Assembly: GCA_001931875.2 (NCBI GenBank)
Contig: MSJH02000800.1
Coordinates: 62,001-126,000 of the forward strand
Length of the DNA: 64,000 nt
Direction: 5' to 3'
Source: Byssochlamys sp. IMV 00236
Lineage: Eukaryota; Ascomycota; Eurotiomycetes; Eurotiales; Thermoascaceae
Both the position numbers and the translations under genes were made by a program. Below the pieces are notes generated by a model. The model saw nothing but the letters and a program-made list of their open reading frames with translations, did not search any database and was not told where the DNA came from. Below are positions 55,136 through 64,000 of the stretch, piece after piece (positions within the stretch are counted from its first letter, which is position 1; every line of letters starts with the position of its first letter).

Positions 55136-56516
55136 CTACCAGGACTCTGCCTTGCCCAAAAATCTAAATTGGTCACCACTTCCAGGAATATGACTCAGGT
55201 CTAATTGTCTGGCCATCTCTCGAACCAACGAGATGGTGCCCTGGATCTCAGTCTTGGATGCACCAAGGTTGCGGCAGCCGAAGAAGTGGCTACATGGAGA
55301 TGTCAGTAATCTAGATGGTTTTTGAGAATGATCTCGAAGAGACGTCGAACTCACCCCTTGGCCTGCGGTGCTACGTCATCGACCAGACAGCAAACGAATT
55401 CCAGAATGCCCGTCTCCTTGCCATTCATGATGCTAGTCTCGGCCATCAGTTCACCGTAGATGCTCGCGACGGCGTAGTAGCTCAGGTCCCCTCCGGAACT
55501 GCGTCCCATCGATTCGAGCACGCGGTCCGTATGCTGGGTGTAGATCTGGGAGAAGAAGTCTTTTCCCCGTCGATATTTCTCTTCCGGTGGGATCGGTGCT
55601 CGCAGGGACGTGTCGGAGTTGAGTATTTGAACCAGGTCCGCAGAGTTCTTCTGCAATGAAGATTGTAGAGAAAGCAGACCGTTGATTCCCTTCAAGACCT
55701 TTTTAGTACATAATACACAGTTTATTTTTCTTTGTGTCTCGGAAAGGATATCTTATGCAACAGTATCAAAGGGAGGGGGCCAGAATCTTCTGTCATACGT
55801 ACCCTAGGGAAGCCAACGAGTACACTCGCTTTCAGGCATGCTTCTCTGATCCTTCTTGCGACTGCAAGTTGCTGCGACTGCTCTCCTCCTAGGCTGCTAA
55901 TATAATGCCACAGCTCGCCAACAGCGGGTTCACGATGGAAACCAAGAATAGCAGCGGTCGCCACAATATACCACAGCGAGGAGGCGCCGTCGGGGCTCTG
56001 CTGTGGAACTATTTTGGACAGTTCGGAGAAGTTGAGCTGCGGCTGCTGTTTCTCTCCATGGCCGCCGTCGGGAGAATCGTTCAGTGCAGAGCTGCTAGAC
56101 GATGTGGACGAAAATGAGCGAGATTGCCGTCTTCTCTTTCTGCTCCTGAGTTCTGGTTCTGACATCCCCGCACCGTCAGGCCCCGATGATTGTGGAATTA
56201 CCGTCGATGGAGAGTTGGATGTAGCATAGGGTCTCTGCTGCCTCCCTGGTCCCGAGACTGTCGCTGCGGACAGTGACCCTGCATACCTGTTATAGAGAGA
56301 TAGCATCGCCTGCCGGTACGGCATTTTTTGACCTTCGACCACTTGTCCGGTCAGCGTGCAATGTATGCTGCGGACTTGACCTGCGAAGGAACGTCCCGAT
56401 CTGGCAATACTATGGGCAGTAAGCGCCAGGGCACTCGGGGATCGCTGAGACCCCAAGTGCCTGAGGGAATACAATCCAGTCTGAGGCGATACTGTCGTCC
56501 TCAGGTAGCCAGCCAT
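55136..56516 (-). CDS. AhpD-like (carboxymuconolactone decarboxylase fold) protein with long disordered N-terminus, about 403 aa
   Basis: Exons 56516-55803, 55698-55355 and 55289-55136; introns of 104 and 65 nt are needed, since each continues into stops. Residues 1-180 are Ser/Arg-rich with a strong nuclear-localisation-like cluster (RSRKRRRQSRSFSS). The folded part starts near residue 180 (NFSELSKIVPQQSPDGASS, then LWYIVATAAILGFHREPAVGELWHYI) and continues with AHPD-type helices (YAVASIYGELMAETSIMNGKETGILEFVCCLVDDVAPQAKGHF, FGCRNLGASKTEIQGTISLVREMA). The block FFGCRNLGASKTEI is the usual end of this fold. The Cys pair of true peroxidase partners (CxxC) is not present, so an antioxidant role is not shown. 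Several downstream ATGs could be the true start; one at a mid-protein Met would leave only the shorter, folded form. Confidence 0.72.
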
Positions 56517-56806
56517 CTGACACCAACCTGCGGAATACACAGGGCGCTATGTATGGGTTTATATGCCGACCGGGAGCGGAGGTTCGCAGTGATTGCCTCT
56601 TTACACGTGCTAATGTCGCATTTGCTCCGAAGAAAGGCAAGAGAACCGATCTCAGCTATCCTGACCAGCCTGGTTATCTGATGAGTGCTTGTTTGTTCTT
56701 GGTGTAGATACTGAACTTGCTGTCCCTGGATTCGCGCGTCGTCGCTGCCAAGCTTCTCGGCCGACCGGCAATGGCGCTGGCTTTCCGTGCTGGAGCGGAG
56801 ATTTTG

Positions 56807-57407
56807 GGCATACAGCTCGGCGTGGTTCCAAAAAAGCTCCGCGTGGTTCCAAATTCTGCCGGTTCCTTCCGCCTTCCTAAAGTAAATATTGGAACCATGC
56901 TGAGCTTTTTCTTGGCATAGGCTCGGCATGGTTTGAAACTCTCTGGAACCACGATGAGATTTTAGCGCCTATCCGAACCACGCTGACCTTTCTAGCCCTA
57001 AGCCCTAATTCCCTAATTAAATATAATCAAAAATTCCCTAAGTCCCTAAGTCCCTAATCTCCCTAAGTCCCTAATCTCCCTAAACCCCCTAATTCCCTAA
57101 TCCCTAATATCCCTAAAACCCCTAATCCTTTAGGCCCTAATAAAGGCATATGTTAAACATATATATAGTATATGCACTAAAATTGTATGAGGCATATATT
57201 GAGCATAAACCTAGCATATGCCTATTAGCCTATATTTTATGTTACTAAAATTTAGCTAAACCAAATAGGTCAGCGTGGTTCGAGCATTTTAAAAAGGTTA
57301 GACCATAAATCTCAGCGTGGTAGCAGTGGGGCATTGCAAAGGCGGGAAAAAGCGGCAGTATTTGGAACCACGCTGAGAGATTTTGGAACCACGCCGAGCT
57401 GGCACCC
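56807..57407. mobile_element. 601-bp non-autonomous inverted-repeat transposon, Mutator-like by target duplication
   Basis: The ends are inverted repeats of about 50 bp. Left, 56813-56860, starts CAGCTCGGCGTGGTTCC; the reverse complement of the right end, 57354-57401, starts with the same 17 bases. Within the aligned 48 bp I count about six differences. The outermost GG is shared, then four bases differ. An 11-bp direct repeat CGGAGATTTTG flanks it (56796-56806 and 57408-57418), the length typical of Mutator-like elements. The interior has no long open frame and many further copies of GGAACCACGCTGA in both directions, plus the CCCTAA tract. It lies about 290 bp upstream of the AhpD-like start codon. 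The same GAGATTTTG string also occurs just inside the right end (57377-57385), which weakens the duplication argument a little. Confidence 0.72.
56995..57140. repeat. degenerate telomere-like CCCTAA tract inside the transposon
   Basis: About 15 units of CCCTAA or CCCCTAA, spaced by GT, TCT, TT, AT and similar fillers (for example CCCTAAGTCCCTAAGTCCC). Fungal telomeres are TTAGGG repeats, so the plus strand carries the telomere C-strand motif. Conserved genes lie on both sides, so it is interstitial, not a chromosome end. Confidence 0.8.
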
Positions 57408-57418
57408 CGGAGATTTTG

Positions 57419-58315
57419 AAGGGCGAAATCAACAAATTGGCAGTTGACTATTCCGCCGGTTCTTGCCGATGTAAACAACATCGACTGCCCAGCTTTATCT
57501 GGATCTAGATCGGATATCCTGGATTTATAATTCCTACAATTAGACTATTGCTATGCCTGATATTCTCGATCTACAATTAACTTGATGAACGAAATGGATG
57601 CTAAGATGTTATCTGCGTACGCTCGTGGGACGCCTAAGTAATACGACCCTCCCCCAGTTGAAATTCAAACAAAGTACCTTGGAACAAAATCTATAACACA
57701 ATGCTATTCATGATAGGCTCTGGAGGCCTCAAGCGTACAGCTTTTTTCAGGGAAATTTCATGCTGACCGGGATCAAGGATGATGGTATGACTAATAGTGA
57801 CTACGGCGTAATATTTCTCTCCAAGCCGAAGGTCTTCTACGCTGCCTAACAGGGAAAGGAAGAACCTCCTTTTCTTTCTTTATTATTTGGCTAGGGAGAG
57901 AGATAAACAAGTAGACGAGGTATCTTGAGTTCCTACGCGTTACTAGTAGAAGTTGAGCATAGCCCTTTTTACAGGGTGATTTCTGTTCCTGATCAACACC
58001 ACATACTGGAGATAGACAGCCATTGCGCATATGAGCGATTTCTTGAAAGGCGGAGATGATCCCCTTATAGCGGAGTTCAAGTTTGAGGGCGATAAGGCTT
58101 CTAAGTTGGGCGTGGACCTTGAGAGTGACATCGAGGAGTTGATTTGGTTCACTAGAGTGTAGTAGGGGTAATGTCTCTGAGAGAAGACGCTTTCAAGTTT
58201 GGAAGATGGTAACTTATTGTTGCAGAGGCTCGGCGTTATATCAATGGACAATGAACCTGTACTAAAAAGAGGTCCTCGGTAAATCTCACAACTATATTCT
58301 TCTGGGTATTCCTCT
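57419..58315. other. intergenic region right of the transposon
   Basis: The first 110 bases continue a frame that is open left of the transposon too (see findings). The rest is AT-rich 3' flank of the sugar transporter. No gene called. Confidence 0.45.
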
Positions 58316-60754
58316 CTAAACAGCGACTTCTTGCGTCTCTGGCTTCTTCAAAACGTCGTCGTCAACTGTTCCAGTTCCCCGCAACGAGCTCTCGATCTGG
58401 ACTATACGCTGCTTCTCTTCGTGGGCGGCCGTGTCACCGAAGATAAGATCCATGTCTTCGAGAGTCTGTTGTTTGCATGCACGATTAGTATATGCTAAGA
58501 AAATGGGGATCGGAGGTAAGTAAATCAGGAAAATAAGAGTGCATGGTCCTACCTTTCCGCGCGTTTCGGGTATCCAGAAATAAGTGAACAGGAATGCAAG
58601 AAGACAGAAGGCCGCGAAGAAGATATAGGTACCCCAGGAAATGCTAGCGAGCATATCTGGCGTGACCAGACCGATGATGCTAACACGAGGTATCAGCTCA
58701 CGTTCACAGTAGTAGATGTTTCAATTACGCCCCCACTATGCAAGTGCAAAACTTACAAGTTACACATCCACGTTGCGGAGGTAGTTATAGAGATGGCTTT
58801 GGACCGTATAGATAGGTTAAATATCTCCGACGGGAGAACCCAGCCAATGGGTGCTACGCTGGTGTCAGAAACATATCAAGGGGAATTTATATGTATAGTG
58901 ACTCACCGAATGAATAAGAGAAGTTGATGTCGTAGATGTAGATAAATGCAATACCTGCCCAGCCTGCCGACTTATGACTAGATAGAGCTGATCCATACGC
59001 ACCGATTATGGCACCAACGATAACTAGCGAGATACAAGTGCCTGCGGCGCCGAACATAAGTAGGACTCGTCGGCCAGTTTTGTCGATGAGGAAAAATGCT
59101 GGGAACGTGCTCAAGCAGTTAACGATCCCATAGACACCGGTTGCCAGGAGAGATGTCTGTCAGTGATATATTGGGTTAGTGACATATCGAACTTAATCCC
59201 TACTGCTGGGCGTACCGTGTTTCCGTCCAATCCAAGTTGCTTAAAGATAGTCGGAGCATAGTAGATCATGGCTGCTCAACTTGTTAGCTTTTGCATGATA
59301 TTCTTAAATCATTATATGTTACCATTGCAGCCCATAAACTGCTGGAAAAACATAACGCACGATCCAATTGCCAAACGTTTAAAGCGTCCCCACGTAGTAA
59401 AGAACGAAGCATACTAGATCCTATCAGCCGGGCCTCAAACGTAGAATACACGAACTGCTTACCTGAGCGACGTGCAACCGCAAACCAGAGAGACCTGGGA
59501 AATGTTCCCTTGCAAAAGTCTCTTCCAGTATTATGGAAGCTTTAATATCAAGATACTCATTTATCAATACTGGACTATCTTTCTTTTCACCGCGCAACTT
59601 GGAAAGGGCCGTTAGACATTTTTCATCTCGATCTTTCATCAAGAGCCATCTCGGCGTTTCCGGGAAGAATATCATTCCGATCCCTAGGGTCAAAGCTGGT
59701 ATAATCTGAAGGGCTAAGGGAAGTCTCCACGATGCATCAGATTGGCCATTACAACCACCCGGTGGTACATCATGAAACGGGTCGAACGTGCGCGACGACT
59801 CTGTTCCACCGCTGTATGGAATATTCGGGGCACAACGCGAACCTCCTATATAATTTGTGCCATAGTCGATCCAGTAGCTAATGAGGATCCCAATAGTGAC
59901 AGATACTATGAAAGGTTGGAACCCTGCTTTGGATGTAAATGCTGTGGTATCTTACCTTGTTGCAGTACCACTAGTCCACCACGTATTCCAGCTACAGCGA
60001 CCTATCACACCATGAGTAATGTACAGTACAAGTCGCGAACTATATTTGGACAGAAATATTACCTCACTGATGTATAGAGGTACAACCATCGTCAATTGTC
60101 CAACAGCAACTCCAGCAATGGCCCTTCCTGCAGTGATTTTTATTAGCATATATTGTCCTCCAATAACTCTATCTCAATCGCGACATACCAACGAACAGCA
60201 TTGGGATAGTAACTGCACCGCATTGGATCGCAGACCCAATGACAAAAATAATAACGGCAATATTGATCGACAGTTTTCGACCAATGCGATCCGCCAGAGG
60301 ACCGTTGATTAGAGATCCAAACCACGCAGCTAATTGAAGTCAGGCGGGACTTGCTCAGATATACATACAACTGGTATATGGCTGGCGAGTAACTGACCTA
60401 GTAACAGCGTTGAAACGAACCAGCCTTTGAAACCACTGTCGGTATAAATGTGAGGGAAGCGGGCTCCGAATGATTCCATAGTCAATACACCGCTTATTAC
60501 CTAGTGAAAGAAGAGGTCAGTTGTTAGCTGAGTTCTGTTGATTAGTTCGTTGCAGTACGTCTCAACGGGTTATAGTACCCCTTGGTCATATCCAAATAAG
60601 AGCCCACCCAGTGTTGAAAACTGTCTCCTTTGTCAATTCCATGCAATAGGAGAATAAGCATCGATAAGCTCACAGATGCGACTCCCAATAGATATGGATT
60701 CTGGCACATCTGGCGGAAACCACCTTTGTCCGCGCCGTGTGTTGTGTCCGCCAT
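58316..60754 (-). CDS. MFS sugar transporter (sugar porter family), 563 aa, 13 exons
   Basis: Exons (minus strand): 60754-60674, 60620-60579, 60500-60398, 60329-60189, 60127-60063, 60001-59956, 59905-59463, 59413-59323, 59271-59216, 59156-58907, 58853-58757, 58679-58553, 58465-58316. All junctions are GT-AG and in phase; introns are 49-87 nt. Sugar-porter signatures appear once spliced: STLGGLLFGYDQGVISG (TM1), PLADRIGRKLSI (loop 2-3), GRAIAGVAVGQLTMVVPLYISEV, FFPETPRWLLMKDRDE, FFQQFMGCNAMIYYAP, DKTGRRVLLMFG, APIGWVLPSEIFNLSIRSKA and PETRGKTLEDMDLIFG. It should have twelve membrane spans and cytosolic ends, at the plasma membrane, importing a hexose or related sugar with protons; the substrate cannot be read from sequence. 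Unspliced reading would show a frameshifted GYDQG, so the 53-nt first intron is essential. Twelve introns is high even for this family. Confidence 0.92.
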
Positions 60755-61455
60755 CTTGTCAATCCCTAATGCTGCCTTGAGACAAGATCCGATGGCCTGT
60801 CATTATAGCTATGTTTCCTGAACTACTTATACTTCAAAATTACTACTATTCCCCGCAGCGAACGGAGGACGGTATTCCGTGTCAATCGGCAGGTCTGTGA
60901 AGTTTACATAGATCATGCGGGGCCCCAGACGGTCCATACTGCTCTTAGGTTCGCGTGGCGGGGAATCTTGTGGTGATCCCCTGATTATACTATATAGTGA
61001 TGGATAGACGGCTCATGCGTGTTAAGATTGAATTTAGTCTGTGCCCATCGCGTGACACTGTCCTGTCGGAGAAACACCGAAGCCTCTAGATGATTATCCC
61101 CAGAATGATAGGTACCTAAGTCATCACAATCGACCAACAGCACATTCTATGAAATTCCATCTAGTGGCTATGAGGCGATGTAATAGTGCCAATTGTGATT
61201 CACTAGGCAGTATGTCACCTTCCATAGCATGGAGACGTCGGGATCAATCAATTCCGTAATGAATTAGATGGACGGAGTTTATGAATCGACTGGTCAGTTG
61301 GTGGTACCTAAGATGCTCACCGCCTCTCAATACGATGGACTGGCAGAATAATATTCCCACGTGATTTTAAGTTGATAGTGTCTGACCGCTTTCGGCATTA
61401 ACGCGCCTTGCCCGGTCTTAAGAGTCTCGCACGTGACTGAAGACATCGCCGCTCG
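60755..61455. other. divergent intergenic region, transporter and MTO1
   Basis: About 700 bp carrying both promoters. CACGTG at about 61430-61435 lies 25 bases before the first MTO1 ATG and could be a bHLH site. No gene seen. Confidence 0.45.
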
Positions 61456-63645
61456 ATGTTTACCGGAAATTTTTGGTCGACGAGGTTTTTCAGGACATCA
61501 TCATCCCGACTCGTCATGATGGCTTTTCGGGTGCGAGCTTCAGGATTGCTCCGCTTGAATCGCGGTCCCCGCATTGGAGGGACGGTTCAGTACCGTGGTC
61601 TTGCGACAGTATCCGATGGCGCGCAGTAAGTTCTCACCTGCCGGGATCGCTGCAGACAATGGACTTACGCATCTGTATCAACTAGGGCTTGCGATGTCGT
61701 CGTCATTGGAGGTGGCCATGCTGGCTCTGAGGCCAGTGCTGCCGCTGCCCGGTCGGGAGCTCGAACCGTGCTGGTCACACCCTCGTTATCGAACATTGGA
61801 GTCTGCTCGTGCAATCCCAGCTTTGGAGGCATCGGAAAGGGGACAATGATCCGTGAGATCGATGCTCTTGATGGCGTTGCAGGTCGCATCATTGACAAAG
61901 CTGGAATTATGTTTCGAACTCTGAATCGATCGAAGGGACCGGCAGTGTGGGGTCCGCGGGCTCAGATTGACCGCGATCTGTACAAGGAATATATGCGCGA
62001 GGAACTCGTTGCTACACCGGGGCTAAGCATCGTTGAGGGCAAAGTGGCCGATATTGTGGTTTCGAGAGAAGGCCTTGACGGATCTTCAGGCTCACAGGGG
62101 AAGATTGTCGGTGTTCGATTGGAGTCCGGTCAAGTCATACCAACGGGTCGTGTGGTGATTACCACCGGCACGTTCCTGGGAGGTGAAATTCATATTGGGC
62201 TCGACGTCTTCCCATCAGGACGGATGGGAGAGGCAGCTACGTTCGGTCTGAGCAAGTCCCTGCGGGAAGCTGGCTTCCAGCTGGGGCGTCTCAAGACCGG
62301 CACTCCGCCTCGTCTCGACAAGAAGTCAATTGATTTCTCATCGCTCGAAATCCAGCCGGGTGATTCACCACCACAGCCTTTCTCCTACCTCAACAGTACC
62401 GTCCAGGTTGGAGACGAGGGTCAGCTGAACTGCTGGATGACATACACTAACGAGGCTTCTCACGAGATCATCCGTGCTAATCTAGATAAGTCGGTGCACA
62501 TCAGGGAGACGGTTAAGGGGCCCCGATATTGTCCGTCGCTCGAGTCGAAGATCATCCGCTTCACGGATAAGAAACGGCATCAGATCTGGCTAGAGCCGGA
62601 AGGATTTGCTCCCAATGAGATCATCTATCCGAACGGTATCTCCATGACTGTTCCTGCCGATGCTCAAGAGGCCATGCTGCGGACGGTGCGTGGCCTGGAG
62701 AATGTGCGCATGCTTCAGCCAGGTTATGGGGTTGAATACGACTATGTTGACCCTCGCAATCTTCGACCTACCCTGGAGACGAAGCTGATCAGCGGCCTGT
62801 ACCTCGCGGGCCAGATCAACGGCACAACTGGCTACGAGGAAGCTGCCGCCCAAGGTATTATCGCTGGTACCAATGCCGGATTCGCATCGCAATCACGACA
62901 GCCCCTTACACTCACCCGTTCCGATGGGTTTATTGGCATCATGATCGATGATCTTATTACGAAGGGTGTCTCCGAACCGTATCGGATGTTCACCTCGCGC
63001 AGCGAGTACCGAATCTCGACCCGTGCCGACAACGCCGACTTGCGCCTCACCCGTATGGGTCGCGAGGCTGGTGTCGTAGGGGACCGACGATGGAGTCACT
63101 TCACTGATACCGAGGGACAAATTCGGGAGCTCCAGAACCTCCTGGAAAGCACTAAGATGTCCTCTTTCCAGTGGTCGCGCAAAGGCTTCCCCGTGCGAGT
63201 GGACACCTCGATCCGCTCAGGAATGGACATGCTGTGTCTTGACGGCGTCGACATCGACTCTCTCATCCCGCACATCGAATCATCCACCGCCTACACTCCT
63301 GCCTCCTTCGCTCCCGAGATCCGCGCTCGCGTGGCTATTGAGGGTCGCTACGCCCCGTATGTGAAGCGCCAGGCACTCATGGCGAGGAAGTTCCAGCAGG
63401 ATGAGAACCTGCTTCTCCCACGCGATCTGGATTACTCCAAGGTGCACGGAATCAGCACCGAAGAGCGACATGCGCTCGAGCGCGTTCGGCCCGAAAGCAT
63501 CGGCATGGCGCGACGCATTGAAGGCGTCACCCCTGCAGGAGCACTCCGATTGCTGATGCATGTTCGCAGATCTAGTCCAGACCTCTTGAACAATGACAAA
63601 CTAGAGGAAGGCTCCGCTACCGAACTGGAGGAGGTACTTCGATGA
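61456..63645 (+). CDS. MTO1: MTO1/MnmG: mitochondrial tRNA wobble-uridine modification enzyme, 709 aa, two exons
   Basis: Exons 61456-61625 and 61686-63645. Starting at 61456 the N-terminus ([20 protein letters not shown]) is a mitochondrial presequence; a second in-frame start at 61516 ([16 protein letters not shown]) has better context and also makes a presequence, giving 689 residues. Intron 61626-61685 joins Gln57 to the FAD-binding motif [15 protein letters not shown] (GxGxxG at 65-70). MnmG signatures follow: [33 protein letters not shown] and [17 protein letters not shown]. The C-terminal helical domain contains YAPYVKRQ and the block [15 protein letters not shown]. Family knowledge: with MSS1/GTPBP3 it adds carboxymethylaminomethyl (or taurinomethyl in animals) at C5 of wobble U34 in mitochondrial tRNAs. 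Length and motifs are complete. Confidence 0.95.
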
Positions 63646-64000
63646 AGTCTCTCTGAAGGGTCTATTAACATTCGGATATTTGTCTGATTATTTCAAATTT
63701 GGAAGATCTACACATCGGAGAAACGGCGCACGTCATCTGGGGAGCAATATCGGGGTTCGAATGCGTTTTTATATTTCATTCCATGGTTGGCATACGTTTC
63801 TTGATCTATACACTTATGTACAATACGCTCTCCCATTTACGCTGCAAAAACATACCCTGATAGCTTGTATAACGAACCGCAAGATGCTTGCATGAGAAAT
63901 TGCATAACTTGATAGCCACAATCGAGTATTTCTCAGCGATCAGCCAACTTGCGAACTAGCATATGATTAGACCGAGCAGCTTTCATGTTCTTTCTACCAG
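63646..64000. other. 3' flank of MTO1 to window edge
   Basis: AT-rich, no gene. Includes the probable polyadenylation region of MTO1. Confidence 0.5.

Noticed and set aside
56995..57140. CCCTAA tract as a true chromosome end
   Set aside because: Units are degenerate and irregularly spaced, lie inside an inverted-repeat element and are flanked by genes on both sides.

Overview
The window is nuclear DNA of a filamentous ascomycete, most likely an Aspergillus or close relative in the Eurotiales. The reasons: nearly every gene is cut by short GT-AG introns (about 47-130 nt) with CTRAY-type branch sites; genes are monocistronic and lie on both strands; the orthologue set is typical (Vac7, Pho80-type cyclin, DenA-type deneddylase, Erv2, Atp11, NFX1/FAP1, MTO1); and many proteins carry long disordered Ser/Pro/Arg-rich tails. 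I see no rRNA, intact tRNA, CRISPR array or bacterial-style operon. Exon coordinates are my own splice predictions, checked for reading-frame phase.

Layout, left to right: the 3' end of an unknown gene (2-919); a CorA/Alr1/Mnr2-type Mg2+ transporter (1743-4600); a 4.7 kb gene-poor stretch with a poly-G-flanked assembly gap; a Vac7 homologue (9347-12031); a DEN1/SENP8-type NEDD8 protease (about 13677-14845) with a complex leader; a mitochondrial PrpF-fold isomerase (15592-16855); a Pro/Arg-rich orphan protein (17615-18670); a 127-bp tandem repeat that looks coding (19216-19560); a Pho80-like cyclin (20868-22580, minus); the proteasome beta1 subunit (24269-25190, minus) head-to-head with a BEM46 hydrolase (25620-26778); ATP11 (27627-28746, minus); ERV2 (29890-30763); and a LYAR zinc-finger protein (32629-34860) with one unusually long, hairpin-rich intron.

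The most unusual part is 35.4-41.3 kb. A fungal NOD-like receptor (nucleoside-phosphorylase domain, NACHT ATPase, ankyrin repeats; 35483-38842, minus) is transcribed divergently from a gene for a CorA-like membrane protein that lacks the GMN pore motif (39788-41262). The pair invites the hypothesis of a receptor plus membrane-effector module of non-self recognition; the sequence alone does not prove it.

To the right: an NFX1/FAP1 zinc-finger and R3H protein (42360-45845); a divergent glycoside-hydrolase pair, a secreted GH92 mannosidase (46198-48736, minus) and a membrane-anchored GH13 amylase-type enzyme (49476-51580); a fused Met8/Met1 sirohaem-synthesis protein (52115-53901, minus); an AhpD-like protein (55136-56516, minus); a 601-bp inverted-repeat transposon with an 11-bp target duplication and an internal degenerate CCCTAA tract (56807-57407); a 13-exon sugar transporter (58316-60754, minus); and the mitochondrial tRNA-modification enzyme MTO1 (61456-63645).

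Functional themes are mitochondrial biogenesis and modification (PrpF-like, ATP11, MTO1), ubiquitin-like/proteasome turnover (DenA, beta1), phosphate and vacuole signalling (Pho80-like cyclin, Vac7), carbohydrate use (GH92, GH13, sugar porter) and non-self recognition (NLR pair). Neighbours are otherwise unrelated, as expected for a fungal chromosome.
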